Source: Bacillota bacterium (GTDB lineage Bacteria; Bacillota; Clostridia; Peptostreptococcales; Anaerovoracaceae). Taken from it: 15,416 bases of DNA. Shown one piece after another: positions 8,861 to 14,439 of the stretch (the first letter of the stretch is position 1; every line of letters starts with the position of its first letter). The DNA is taken from positions 1-15,416 of the forward strand of contig JAGBGL010000107.1 of the NCBI GenBank assembly GCA_017936025.1. The letters are read 5' to 3'. The notes under the pieces are model-generated. The model had not been told where the DNA came from, did no database searches, and was given only the letters and a program-made list of their open reading frames with translations. Made by a program: the position numbers and the translations under genes.

Positions 8861-8880
8861 ATTGTGAAAATACTCACAAT
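8861..8880 (+). promoter_or_regulatory. Perfect palindromic operator, Rex- or CRP-like
   Basis: ATTGTGA and TCACAAT form a perfect inverted repeat around a 6-base spacer. The inner 18 bases match the Rex consensus TTGTGAA-N4-TTCACAA at all but one defined position, and the core TGTGA-N6-TCACA is also the CRP-type half-site arrangement. It covers roughly +1 to +20 of the predicted glsA transcript, which suggests repression. The regulator is not in this window. Confidence 0.6.
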
Positions 8881-8909
8881 ATGAATTTATGGCATGAAAG
8901 AGGACCGTT

Positions 8910-9851
8910 ATGGATCAGAATATTTTAAAAAGCAAACTGGAAACAGCATTAAAAGTCGGTAAACCTGCTATTTTCTTCGGAGAGGTAGCAACATATATTC
9001 CTGAACTCAGAAATGTTAATAAAGATGATCTTGGTATTTCTGTATATACAAAAGACGGCGTCTGCTGCAGTGTAGGCGACTGTGATGTGCGTTTTACTAT
9101 GCAGAGTATTTCAAAAATCATTTCTCTGGCTGTTGCGCTGGAAGAATGCGGATTCAAACGTGTTTTCTCCAAAGTCGGTATGGAGCCTTCGGGCGAAGCT
9201 TTCAACTCTCTGGTAGAGCTGGACCTGAACAGCAACCGTCCGTTCAATCCGATGATCAATTCGGGAGCGCTGACTATTGCAAGTCTTCTGATCCCTAAAT
9301 TTACATTTGAGGAAATGCTTGAGTATGCACGTATACTATGCATGGACCCTGACATCGATATGAATGAAGCGGTATATAAATCTGAAATGGATCATGTTTC
9401 AAGAAACCGTGCGATCGCTTATCTGCTGGAAAGCAAGGGGATCATCGAATCTGATGTCGAAGAAAGTCTTTCTTTCTATACAAAAATGTGTTCTCTGAAT
9501 GTAACAGCTAAGAGCCTGGCCAACTTCGGCCTGATTCTTGCCTGTGACGGCAGGCATCCGGAAACAGGTGAGCAGCTGCTTCAGAATGAAGTAGTCAGAG
9601 TTATAAAGACTATAATGCTTACATGCGGAATGTATGACGGCTCCGGTGAATTTGCTGTCCACGTAGGAATCCCGACAAAATCCGGAGTAGGCGGAGGACT
9701 GATGTCTGTAGTAGATAACCGGATGGGAATCGGAATCTACAGTCCGTCACTCGATCCGAAAGGCAACTGCATTGCAGGAAGACCTATACTGGAATATTTG
9801 TCACAGGAATTCCACCTGCATATGTTTGACCATCAGGATGAAAAAGAATAG
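8910..9851 (+). CDS. glsA: Glutaminase A
   Basis: The enzyme hydrolyses L-glutamine to glutamate and ammonia in the cytosol. It belongs to the serine-dependent beta-lactamase-like glutaminase family, and 313 residues is the normal length. The catalytic Ser-x-x-Lys pair is S66-K69 in the segment FTMQSISKI. Substrate-site motifs follow: the Tyr-Ile turn near 29-30, NRPFNPMINSGA with N117, and the Gly-rich GVGGGLMSVV near the C-terminus. GAGGA lies 6 bases before the ATG. It is a single-gene unit, with its own extended -10 promoter and palindromic operator upstream and a strong terminator downstream. In other bacteria glutaminase feeds glutamate pools and can contribute to acid tolerance; neither role is shown by this context. 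Confidence 0.97.
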   Translation: MDQNILKSKLETALKVGKPAIFFGEVATYIPELRNVNKDDLGISVYTKDGVCCSVGDCDVRFTMQSISKIISLAVALEECGFKRVFSKVGMEPSGEAFNSLVELDLNSNRPFNPMINSGALTIASLLIPKFTFEEMLEYARILCMDPDIDMNEAVYKSEMDHVSRNRAIAYLLESKGIIESDVEESLSFYTKMCSLNVTAKSLANFGLILACDGRHPETGEQLLQNEVVRVIKTIMLTCGMYDGSGEFAVHVGIPTKSGVGGGLMSVVDNRMGIGIYSPSLDPKGNCIAGRPILEYLSQEFHLHMFDHQDEKE

Positions 9852-9860
9852 AAAAAATCA

Positions 9861-9896
9861 AAGGCTATTTCACACAGCGGTGAAACAGCCTTTTTT
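9861..9896 (+). terminator. Terminator between convergent glsA and gerQ-like gene
   Basis: AAGGCT-A-TTTCAC (9861-9873) pairs with GTGAAA-C-AGCCTT (9880-9892), with one A/C mismatch and a six-base loop. A T-run at 9891-9896 follows. On the minus strand the hairpin is followed by a T-rich stretch (complement of 9852-9857), so it probably serves the cwlJ-gerQ unit too. Confidence 0.9.
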
Positions 9897-9929
9897 ATTT
9901 GGGAAGCGCCCTGAAGGGAGGCTTCCGTA

Positions 9930-10403
9930 TTAAATATCCGATTCGGTGTCCGGCATATTGTTTCCGGGGGTATATTCAGGAACCCGGTCATGATAATATA
10001 CATACATGTTTTTAATGCTGTAGATGTCTACAATCAGGATGTTGCCTGTATATCCTTCCTGGAGGAGTATATAGTTATATCCAACACCGATAAGAAATCC
10101 TTCCTGCTGTGTCATGTTATTGGAACCCAGCAGCTGGTCTACACGTACATATCTGCCGATCTGCGTACGGTAAAAACCATTAACGTACTGCAGTGACGAG
10201 TAATCCAGGGTCTCCTGATATCCGGGCGGAAGCAGCGGATTGGACGGCACCTGAAATGAAGGGGCATCGGGAGCAACAGAAGTTGTTACCTGAGTCGATC
10301 CGGCCGCAGGATAATCAGTGACCTGACTTGAACCCGGTATAGAAGTCACTACAGACGTCATCTGAGAACTGTTGAGCATGACATTATTTAATTCTTCAGG
10401 CAT
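9930..10403 (-). CDS. gerQ: GerQ-like spore coat protein, partner of CwlJ
   Basis: The 157-residue product has a low-complexity N-terminal half (about 1-66) rich in Ser, Thr, Val, Gln and Pro. It contains three S-[ST]-Q-[VM]-T repeats at 12-16, 25-29 and 36-40. The folded C-terminal part (about 71-138) contains LQYVNGFYRTQIGRYVRV and GFLIGVGYNYILLQE, then a strand-rich segment ending IYSIKNMYVYY. Length, layout and residue pattern resemble the GerQ coat-protein domain, which in Bacillus holds CwlJ in the spore coat. The gene follows cwlJ by only 18 bases on the same strand, which strongly supports this call. GTGAGGT precedes the ATG. There is no signal peptide. The whole protein has a single lysine (K131). 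A remote clostridial coat protein of the same fold is the alternative. Confidence 0.72.
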   Translation of the reverse strand: MPEELNNVMLNSSQMTSVVTSIPGSSQVTDYPAAGSTQVTTSVAPDAPSFQVPSNPLLPPGYQETLDYSSLQYVNGFYRTQIGRYVRVDQLLGSNNMTQQEGFLIGVGYNYILLQEGYTGNILIVDIYSIKNMYVYYHDRVPEYTPGNNMPDTESDI

Positions 10404-10421
10404 ATTATTTACCTCACTTTA

Positions 10422-10865
10422 CTAAGTATTTGCATAAGCAGATGTCGGAGTATAAAAACAGTGATCTCCGACACGGTTATGGATGACACCGACCTCTGTA
10501 GGGAAATAGGTTGGACATATGGAACTGTATGGATTGAAGAAAAACAGAGAGTCGTCTACACCCTGCAGCCGGCCGCCGGCCATGGCCCAGTCAGCGATTT
10601 CATAATGTATATCTTCAGGATTCATATTATATACATTCTGAGGATTGTATCTGCCGCCGGTGAATTCCTGCATGCAGGTAAACTGGTAAGGCTGCGTTAT
10701 TACTGCCCGGATATCTCCGCCGTTGTTTACCCTTGAAAATTCTCCGTAATTAATTTCAGCACGGTTCATAACAACAGTGGCAACTCCGCGCATACCGTCA
10801 GTCCCTTCACCGCCGGCTTCACATTGTATAAGTCTTGCGAACAATTCGCGTGTATCTAAAGCCAT
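10422..10865 (-). CDS. cwlJ: Spore cortex-lytic enzyme, CwlJ-type cell wall hydrolase
   Basis: The 147-residue protein consists almost wholly of one cell wall hydrolase domain (Hydrolase_2 family). The start ARLIQCEAGGEGTDGMRGVA holds the conserved acidic residues E16 and E20, E16 being the likely catalytic glutamate. A VVMNRA segment follows, and the end contains NRVGDHCFYTP. In spores CwlJ degrades the peptidoglycan cortex during germination, often triggered by calcium dipicolinate. The lack of a signal peptide or peptidoglycan-binding domain fits CwlJ, which is loaded from the mother cell into the coat, rather than secreted SleB. GAGGTGA precedes the ATG. The gene is first in a two-gene unit with the gerQ-like gene, behind a sigma-K-type promoter. 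Confidence 0.9.
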   Translation of the reverse strand: MALDTRELFARLIQCEAGGEGTDGMRGVATVVMNRAEINYGEFSRVNNGGDIRAVITQPYQFTCMQEFTGGRYNPQNVYNMNPEDIHYEIADWAMAGGRLQGVDDSLFFFNPYSSICPTYFPTEVGVIHNRVGDHCFYTPTSAYANT

Positions 10866-10893
10866 AAGATTTCACCTCGTTTTCATACTAGAT

Positions 10894-10922
10894 TAGTGTA
10901 TGCAGGGAAAACGCGGGTGGTT
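10894..10922 (-). promoter_or_regulatory. Sigma-K (or sigma-E) type mother-cell promoter of cwlJ-gerQ
   Basis: Read on the minus strand, the -35 AACC (complement of 10919-10922) precedes gCATACACTA (complement of 10903-10894), with 17 bases between AC and CATA. This fits the sigma-K consensus AC-N17-CATAnnnTA exactly. The -10 also fits the sigma-E form CATACAnT, but no clear sigma-E -35 is seen. The start would be near 10887, about 22 bases before cwlJ. Confidence 0.7.
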
Positions 10923-10935
10923 AATGGCTTCTCAT

Positions 10936-10964
10936 AAAAAAACCCTGCATCATGTTATGCAGGG
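10936..10964 (-). terminator. Rho-independent terminator of argR-recN
   Basis: On the minus strand CCCTGCAT (complement of 10964-10957) and ATGCAGGG (complement of 10950-10943) form an 8-bp stem with a six-base loop, followed by seven T (complement of 10942-10936). It starts 13 bases after the recN stop and ends just upstream of the cwlJ promoter. Confidence 0.9.
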
Positions 10965-10977
10965 GAGGTATACGGTT

Positions 10978-12597
10978 TTAAACGGAAGCTTCGATGAGCT
11001 CTTTTGCCGATTTGAGTGTGGTTTCTGTTATATTGATCCCGCCGAGGAGTCTTGCGATCTCCTGAACTTTTTCTTCAGGGCGCAGATGCAGGACAGTTGT
11101 GTATGTACTGCTGTCGTCGGATTCTTTTGCGATCCTGTAGTTGTGAGCACCGAAAGCGGCTATCTGAGGAAGGTGAGTGATACAGATGATCTGATGCTTT
11201 TCTGCAATCTGCTGCAGTTTTTTTCCTACGATGCTTGCAGTGATCCCGCTGATGCCTGTATCGATTTCGTCGAAAATCATTGTAGGAATATCATCATAAT
11301 CTCCTACGATTTTTTTGAATGCCAGCATGATTCTGGACATTTCACCGCCGGAAGCTACTTTTGAAAGCGGTTTGAGGCTCTCGCCTCTGTTTGTGCTGAT
11401 CATGAATTCAACGATATCTGTTCCGGAGGAAGTGTATTCTTCAGAAGATGTGAATTCTATCGATAACTGAGCATCTTTGAAATTGAGTTCTTCCAGTTCT
11501 GAGAGAATTTTTGCTTCCAGTTCTCTGGCAGCCTCTTTACGCAGCTGTGAGAGTTCCACGGAAGCATCGGCCAGGTCGCTTTCACATCTTTCCTTCAGCT
11601 GTGAAAGTTCTTCTTTCATCTGATCGATATTTTCAACATAGGAAAGTTTTTCTTCAAGTTCACTGCCGTAGGCGATCAGTTCATCGATGGACATATTGTA
11701 TTTTCTTTTAAGATTGTCCAGGAGGTCCATTCTTGAAATAGCCTGGTTCAGTTCATCAGGAGAGAATACGGTTCTGTCGCGCATATCGCGAATCTCGCCG
11801 GCCAGTTCTTCGAGCTGATAGAATGTGTCGGAAATCTGACTGTGGATATCTGCAAGGTTCTGGGAATAGCCGGTAATGCTTCCGAGCATGTCCATGGCAC
11901 GGCGTGTTCCTGTAAGGGAAGAGTATTCCTCGCCGTTGAGGAGTTCGTATGCACCTGCGAGGCTTTCATATATTTTTTCACTGTTCTGGAGCAGATTTAT
12001 CGTTTCTTCCAGCTGTTCGTCTTCGCCGGAGATAAGATATGCTTTTTTTATTTCATCCAGTTCAAATGCCATGAAATCGCGTTTTCTTTTGTTCTCAGAT
12101 TCTTCTGCAAGAATCTGACGCAGTCTGGAGGAAATATCGCGGTAATGCATAAATATTGCGGAAACCTTCTGTTTTGCAGGCTCGATGCTGTCCTTTTTAT
12201 ACATATCTACCAATCTTATGTGATAATCAGGGTTAAGCAGAGACTGATGGTCGTACTGGCCGTGGATGTCTGCAAGTTTTTTACATATGAGATTGAGGTG
12301 TGAGAGTGTAACGATTTCACCGTTGACTTTACACAGGTTCTTACCGGAAGTATTTACTTCGCGTGTAATAATGTATTCCTGTCCCTTCAGGTATCCCACC
12401 AGCTGCACTACAGCTTTTTCCTTTCCAGAACGAACAAAAGCAGTATCTGCCCGGCTTCCCAGAGCCAGGCTTACTGCTTCGATTACGATGGATTTTCCGG
12501 CACCCGTTTCGCCAGTAATGATATTAAGTCCCTCGTGGAAGTCGATTTCCACGTTTTCGATGATTGCAAAATCTCTAATGCTGATATGAGTAATCAT
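10978..12597 (-). CDS. recN: DNA repair protein RecN
   Basis: RecN is an SMC-like ATPase that gathers at DNA double-strand breaks and promotes recombinational repair. The N-terminal ATPase half has MITHISIRDFAIIENVEIDF, then Walker A GETGAGKS (29-36). The middle (about 150-380) is a Glu/Lys-rich coiled-coil region with a break near the centre. The C-terminal half has the ABC signature SGGEMSR (416-422), Walker B MIFDEIDTG (440-448, D444 and E445) and the ITHLPQIAA switch. At 539 residues it is slightly shorter than the usual 550-575, with all motifs intact, so the coiled coil is probably a little short. AGAGGT lies upstream of the ATG, 24 bases after argR, as in the firmicute argR-recN arrangement. 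Expression probably comes from the argR promoter. Confidence 0.97.
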   Translation of the reverse strand: MITHISIRDFAIIENVEIDFHEGLNIITGETGAGKSIVIEAVSLALGSRADTAFVRSGKEKAVVQLVGYLKGQEYIITREVNTSGKNLCKVNGEIVTLSHLNLICKKLADIHGQYDHQSLLNPDYHIRLVDMYKKDSIEPAKQKVSAIFMHYRDISSRLRQILAEESENKRKRDFMAFELDEIKKAYLISGEDEQLEETINLLQNSEKIYESLAGAYELLNGEEYSSLTGTRRAMDMLGSITGYSQNLADIHSQISDTFYQLEELAGEIRDMRDRTVFSPDELNQAISRMDLLDNLKRKYNMSIDELIAYGSELEEKLSYVENIDQMKEELSQLKERCESDLADASVELSQLRKEAARELEAKILSELEELNFKDAQLSIEFTSSEEYTSSGTDIVEFMISTNRGESLKPLSKVASGGEMSRIMLAFKKIVGDYDDIPTMIFDEIDTGISGITASIVGKKLQQIAEKHQIICITHLPQIAAFGAHNYRIAKESDDSSTYTTVLHLRPEEKVQEIARLLGGINITETTLKSAKELIEASV

Positions 12598-12621
12598 TGA
12601 ATACCTCTTGTTGATTTTATA

Positions 12622-13071
12622 TTATCCGAGAATGCTGTTGAATTCTTCTAAGAATACAGGTGTGTTATTGTGGTCATCAATAACGATAAGCAGGGTGTTA
12701 TCTCCTGCAACGGATCCGATAACGTGAGGGAAGCCGAGGGAATCGATTGCTTCACCTGCAGCGTTCGCACAGCCTGCTAAAGTTTTTACAACAACGATGT
12801 TGCCGGAACTTTCTACAGATTTGATTGTTTCTCTGAATATACTTACAAAACGGTCGGAAATAGGACCTTCGACAGTTGTTGCTGTTGCATATTTATATTT
12901 TCCGGAAGAGGACAGAGTCTTGATAAGATGCAGTTCTTTGATGTCACGGGAAATAGTTGCCTGTGTTACATCGTATCCGTATTCTTTCAGTAACATTGCA
13001 AGCTTATCCTGAGTTTCGACCTCGTATTTTTCAATTAACTCTAAAATTTTATTCTGTCTGGAATAACGCAT
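12622..13071 (-). CDS. argR: Arginine repressor ArgR/AhrC
   Basis: ArgR is a hexameric, arginine-sensing repressor of arginine biosynthesis that can also activate catabolic genes. The 149-residue length is typical. The N-terminal winged helix (about 1-65) contains the recognition segment QATISRDIKEL (37-47), with the Ser-Arg pair that reads the ARG box. The C-terminal oligomerisation and arginine-binding domain has GCANAAGEAID (100-110) and GSVAGDNTLLIV (119-130), with D124 a likely arginine contact. AAGGAG stands just before the ATG. It heads the argR-recN unit and faces ruvC. An ARG-box-like site and an extended -10 lie upstream, so autoregulation is likely but unproved. Confidence 0.96.
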   Translation of the reverse strand: MRYSRQNKILELIEKYEVETQDKLAMLLKEYGYDVTQATISRDIKELHLIKTLSSSGKYKYATATTVEGPISDRFVSIFRETIKSVESSGNIVVVKTLAGCANAAGEAIDSLGFPHVIGSVAGDNTLLIVIDDHNNTPVFLEEFNSILG

Positions 13072-13099
13072 AACATTCTCCTTTTATTCAAGTTTGATT

Positions 13100-13117
13100 T
13101 ATGATTATACATTTATA
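13100..13117 (-). promoter_or_regulatory. Candidate ARG box at the argR transcription start
   Basis: The 18 bases TATGATTATACATTTATA fit the ARG-box pattern wnTGAATwwwwATTCAnw with one mismatch in each half-site and one in the spacer. They lie directly downstream of the argR extended -10, where bound ArgR would block initiation. The region is very AT-rich, so a chance match is possible. Confidence 0.4.
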
Positions 13118-13126
13118 TTTATACCA
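13118..13126 (-). promoter_or_regulatory. Extended -10 promoter of argR-recN
   Basis: The minus strand reads TGG-TATAAA, an extended -10 with one mismatch. The -35 position is poor. The predicted start near 13111 leaves a leader of about 40 bases before argR. Confidence 0.45.
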
Positions 13127-13189
13127 TACTATGCAAAAAAAAGCTACTAAAAAATGCATGGGATTTATAAATATTATTATGGCACAATC

Positions 13190-13218
13190 TTGCAAATAGA
13201 ACAGATGTTCGCTATAAT
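13190..13218 (+). promoter_or_regulatory. Upstream sigma-A promoter of ruvCAB
   Basis: TTGCAA (13190-13195) and TATAAT (13213-13218) are separated by exactly 17 bases, making this the best sigma-A promoter in the window. The start would be near 13225, about 95 bases before ruvC. A LexA-type box lies within the spacer. Confidence 0.7.
13198..13211 (+). promoter_or_regulatory. LexA (SOS) box in the ruvCAB promoter
   Basis: AGAAC-AGAT-GTTCG matches the firmicute LexA consensus CGAAC-N4-GTTCG with a single mismatch in the outermost base. It also fits the preferred purine/pyrimidine pattern of the spacer. It sits between the -35 and -10, where LexA would block RNA polymerase. ruvAB is a known LexA target in Bacillus and Escherichia. 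Confidence 0.72.
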
Positions 13219-13278
13219 ATAATGGTAATACTGAAAGCAGCATCACTGCAATTTTTAATTTATAAAGCAACTGTTTTG

Positions 13279-13287
13279 TGGTATAAT
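13279..13287 (+). promoter_or_regulatory. Downstream extended -10 promoter of ruvCAB
   Basis: TGG-TATAAT is a perfect extended -10, with a start near 13294 and about 26 bases of leader. It has no LexA box and could supply a basal, damage-independent level. Confidence 0.5.
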
Positions 13288-13319
13288 ATTGCAGGCTTGT
13301 TGCAGGGCAAGGAGGAACG

Positions 13320-13817
13320 ATGAGGATACTTGGTATCGACCCCGGTTATGCGATTTTAGGATGGGGAATCATAGACATGAAAGGCAACCATTTCAAGGTA
13401 ATAGACTATGGCTCAGTCACTACCGATGCAAAAATGGAAATGCCGGACAGACTTAAAGTTTTATACAATTCACTTATGGATATAATAGTCCGTTACGAAC
13501 CGGAGGTTGCATCTATCGAAGAACTCTTTTTCAATACGAATGCAAAGACTGCTATTCTGGTAGGACAGGCACGCGGAGTTGCTGTTCTGGCATGTGCCAA
13601 TTCAGGACTTGAAATAGATGAATATACACCGCTGCAGATAAAACAGGCGCTGGTAGGGTACGGCCGCGCTGAGAAAAAACAGGTGCAGCTGATGGTAAAG
13701 ACAATACTTAACCTTAAGGAAGTACCAAAACCCGATGATACTGCGGATGCACTGGCTGCAGCGATATGCCACGGTCATGTATCGGGCAGCAGGAATCGTA
13801 TGAAGGGGCTGAAATAG
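13320..13817 (+). CDS. ruvC: Holliday junction resolvase RuvC
   Basis: RuvC is the dimeric endonuclease that nicks Holliday junctions symmetrically with magnesium. The RNase H-like fold is recognised by MRILGIDPGYAILGWG with catalytic D7, then ASIEELFF with E67, and finally PDDTADALA with D140 and D143. These are the expected four acidic residues. At 165 residues it has the usual length. An AGGAGG site lies about 5 bases upstream of the ATG. The C-terminal tail is basic (GSRNRMKGLK). It is the first gene of ruvCAB, and ruvA starts 9 bases after its stop. Confidence 0.97.
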   Translation: MRILGIDPGYAILGWGIIDMKGNHFKVIDYGSVTTDAKMEMPDRLKVLYNSLMDIIVRYEPEVASIEELFFNTNAKTAILVGQARGVAVLACANSGLEIDEYTPLQIKQALVGYGRAEKKQVQLMVKTILNLKEVPKPDDTADALAAAICHGHVSGSRNRMKGLK

Positions 13818-13826
13818 GAGGAAATC

Positions 13827-14429
13827 ATGCTTCATTATATAAAGGGAATACTTGCGATCAAAATGGAATCTCAGATCGTTGTAGAAGCAGGCGGACTGGG
13901 ATATGAGATAACTGTACCGGCCAATTCCAGTGTGTATCTTGCACGTGAAGGCGAAGAAATCACAGTGTATACAGCGATGATGGTCAGAGAAGATGATGTC
14001 AGTCTTTACGGATTCGGATCAAAGGCGGAGCTTGATACATTCAGAAAGCTTATTACAGTGAGCGGAGTAGGTGCAAAGGCGGCTGTTGCGATCCTTTCGG
14101 CAATGCCTCTGAATGAGGTGCATCAGGCTATTATCCTGGAAGATGCGAAGGCTTTAACAAGGGCAAACGGCATAGGTAAAAAGACTGCCGAACGAATCGT
14201 TCTTGAACTCAAAGATAAATTCGGTCATCTGGAAGATGCGGCGTTACCGTCAGGACATGATGCTGTGGTTTCTGCAGGAGACGCTGCCGACAACCGCACA
14301 GAAGCGGCTAATGCTCTGATGGCTCTCGGATATACAAAAGGCGAGGCTGTTAATGCCCTGGCATCTGTGAAAGATACAGATCTTACAGTAGAGGAGTACA
14401 TAAAACAGGCGCTCAAGAGACTGTTTTAA
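13827..14429 (+). CDS. ruvA: Holliday junction branch migration subunit RuvA
   Basis: RuvA is a tetramer that binds the four-way junction and loads RuvB. The N-terminal OB-fold (about 1-62) starts MLHYIKGILAIKMESQIVVE and contains GLGYEITVPA. The middle domain has two helix-hairpin-helix motifs, LITVSGVGAKAAVAILS (about 75-91) and ANGIGKKTAERIVLEL (about 113-128). After a flexible linker, the C-terminal RuvB-binding domain (about 152-200) includes ALMALGYTKGEAVNAL. The 200-residue length is normal. AGGAGG precedes the ATG, 9 bases after ruvC. ruvB begins 10 bases after the stop, so the three are one operon. Confidence 0.97.
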   Translation: MLHYIKGILAIKMESQIVVEAGGLGYEITVPANSSVYLAREGEEITVYTAMMVREDDVSLYGFGSKAELDTFRKLITVSGVGAKAAVAILSAMPLNEVHQAIILEDAKALTRANGIGKKTAERIVLELKDKFGHLEDAALPSGHDAVVSAGDAADNRTEAANALMALGYTKGEAVNALASVKDTDLTVEEYIKQALKRLF

Positions 14430-14439
14430 AGGATAGATT

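Noticed and set aside
13237..13256. GCAG-catca-CTGC followed by T-rich sequence as an attenuator in the ruvC leader
   Set aside because: The stem is only 4 bp and is interrupted from the T-run by AA; too weak for a terminator.
13287..13306. TTGCAGG direct repeats just before the ruvC ribosome-binding site
   Set aside because: Only two short copies, with no symmetry or known regulator pattern; probably chance.
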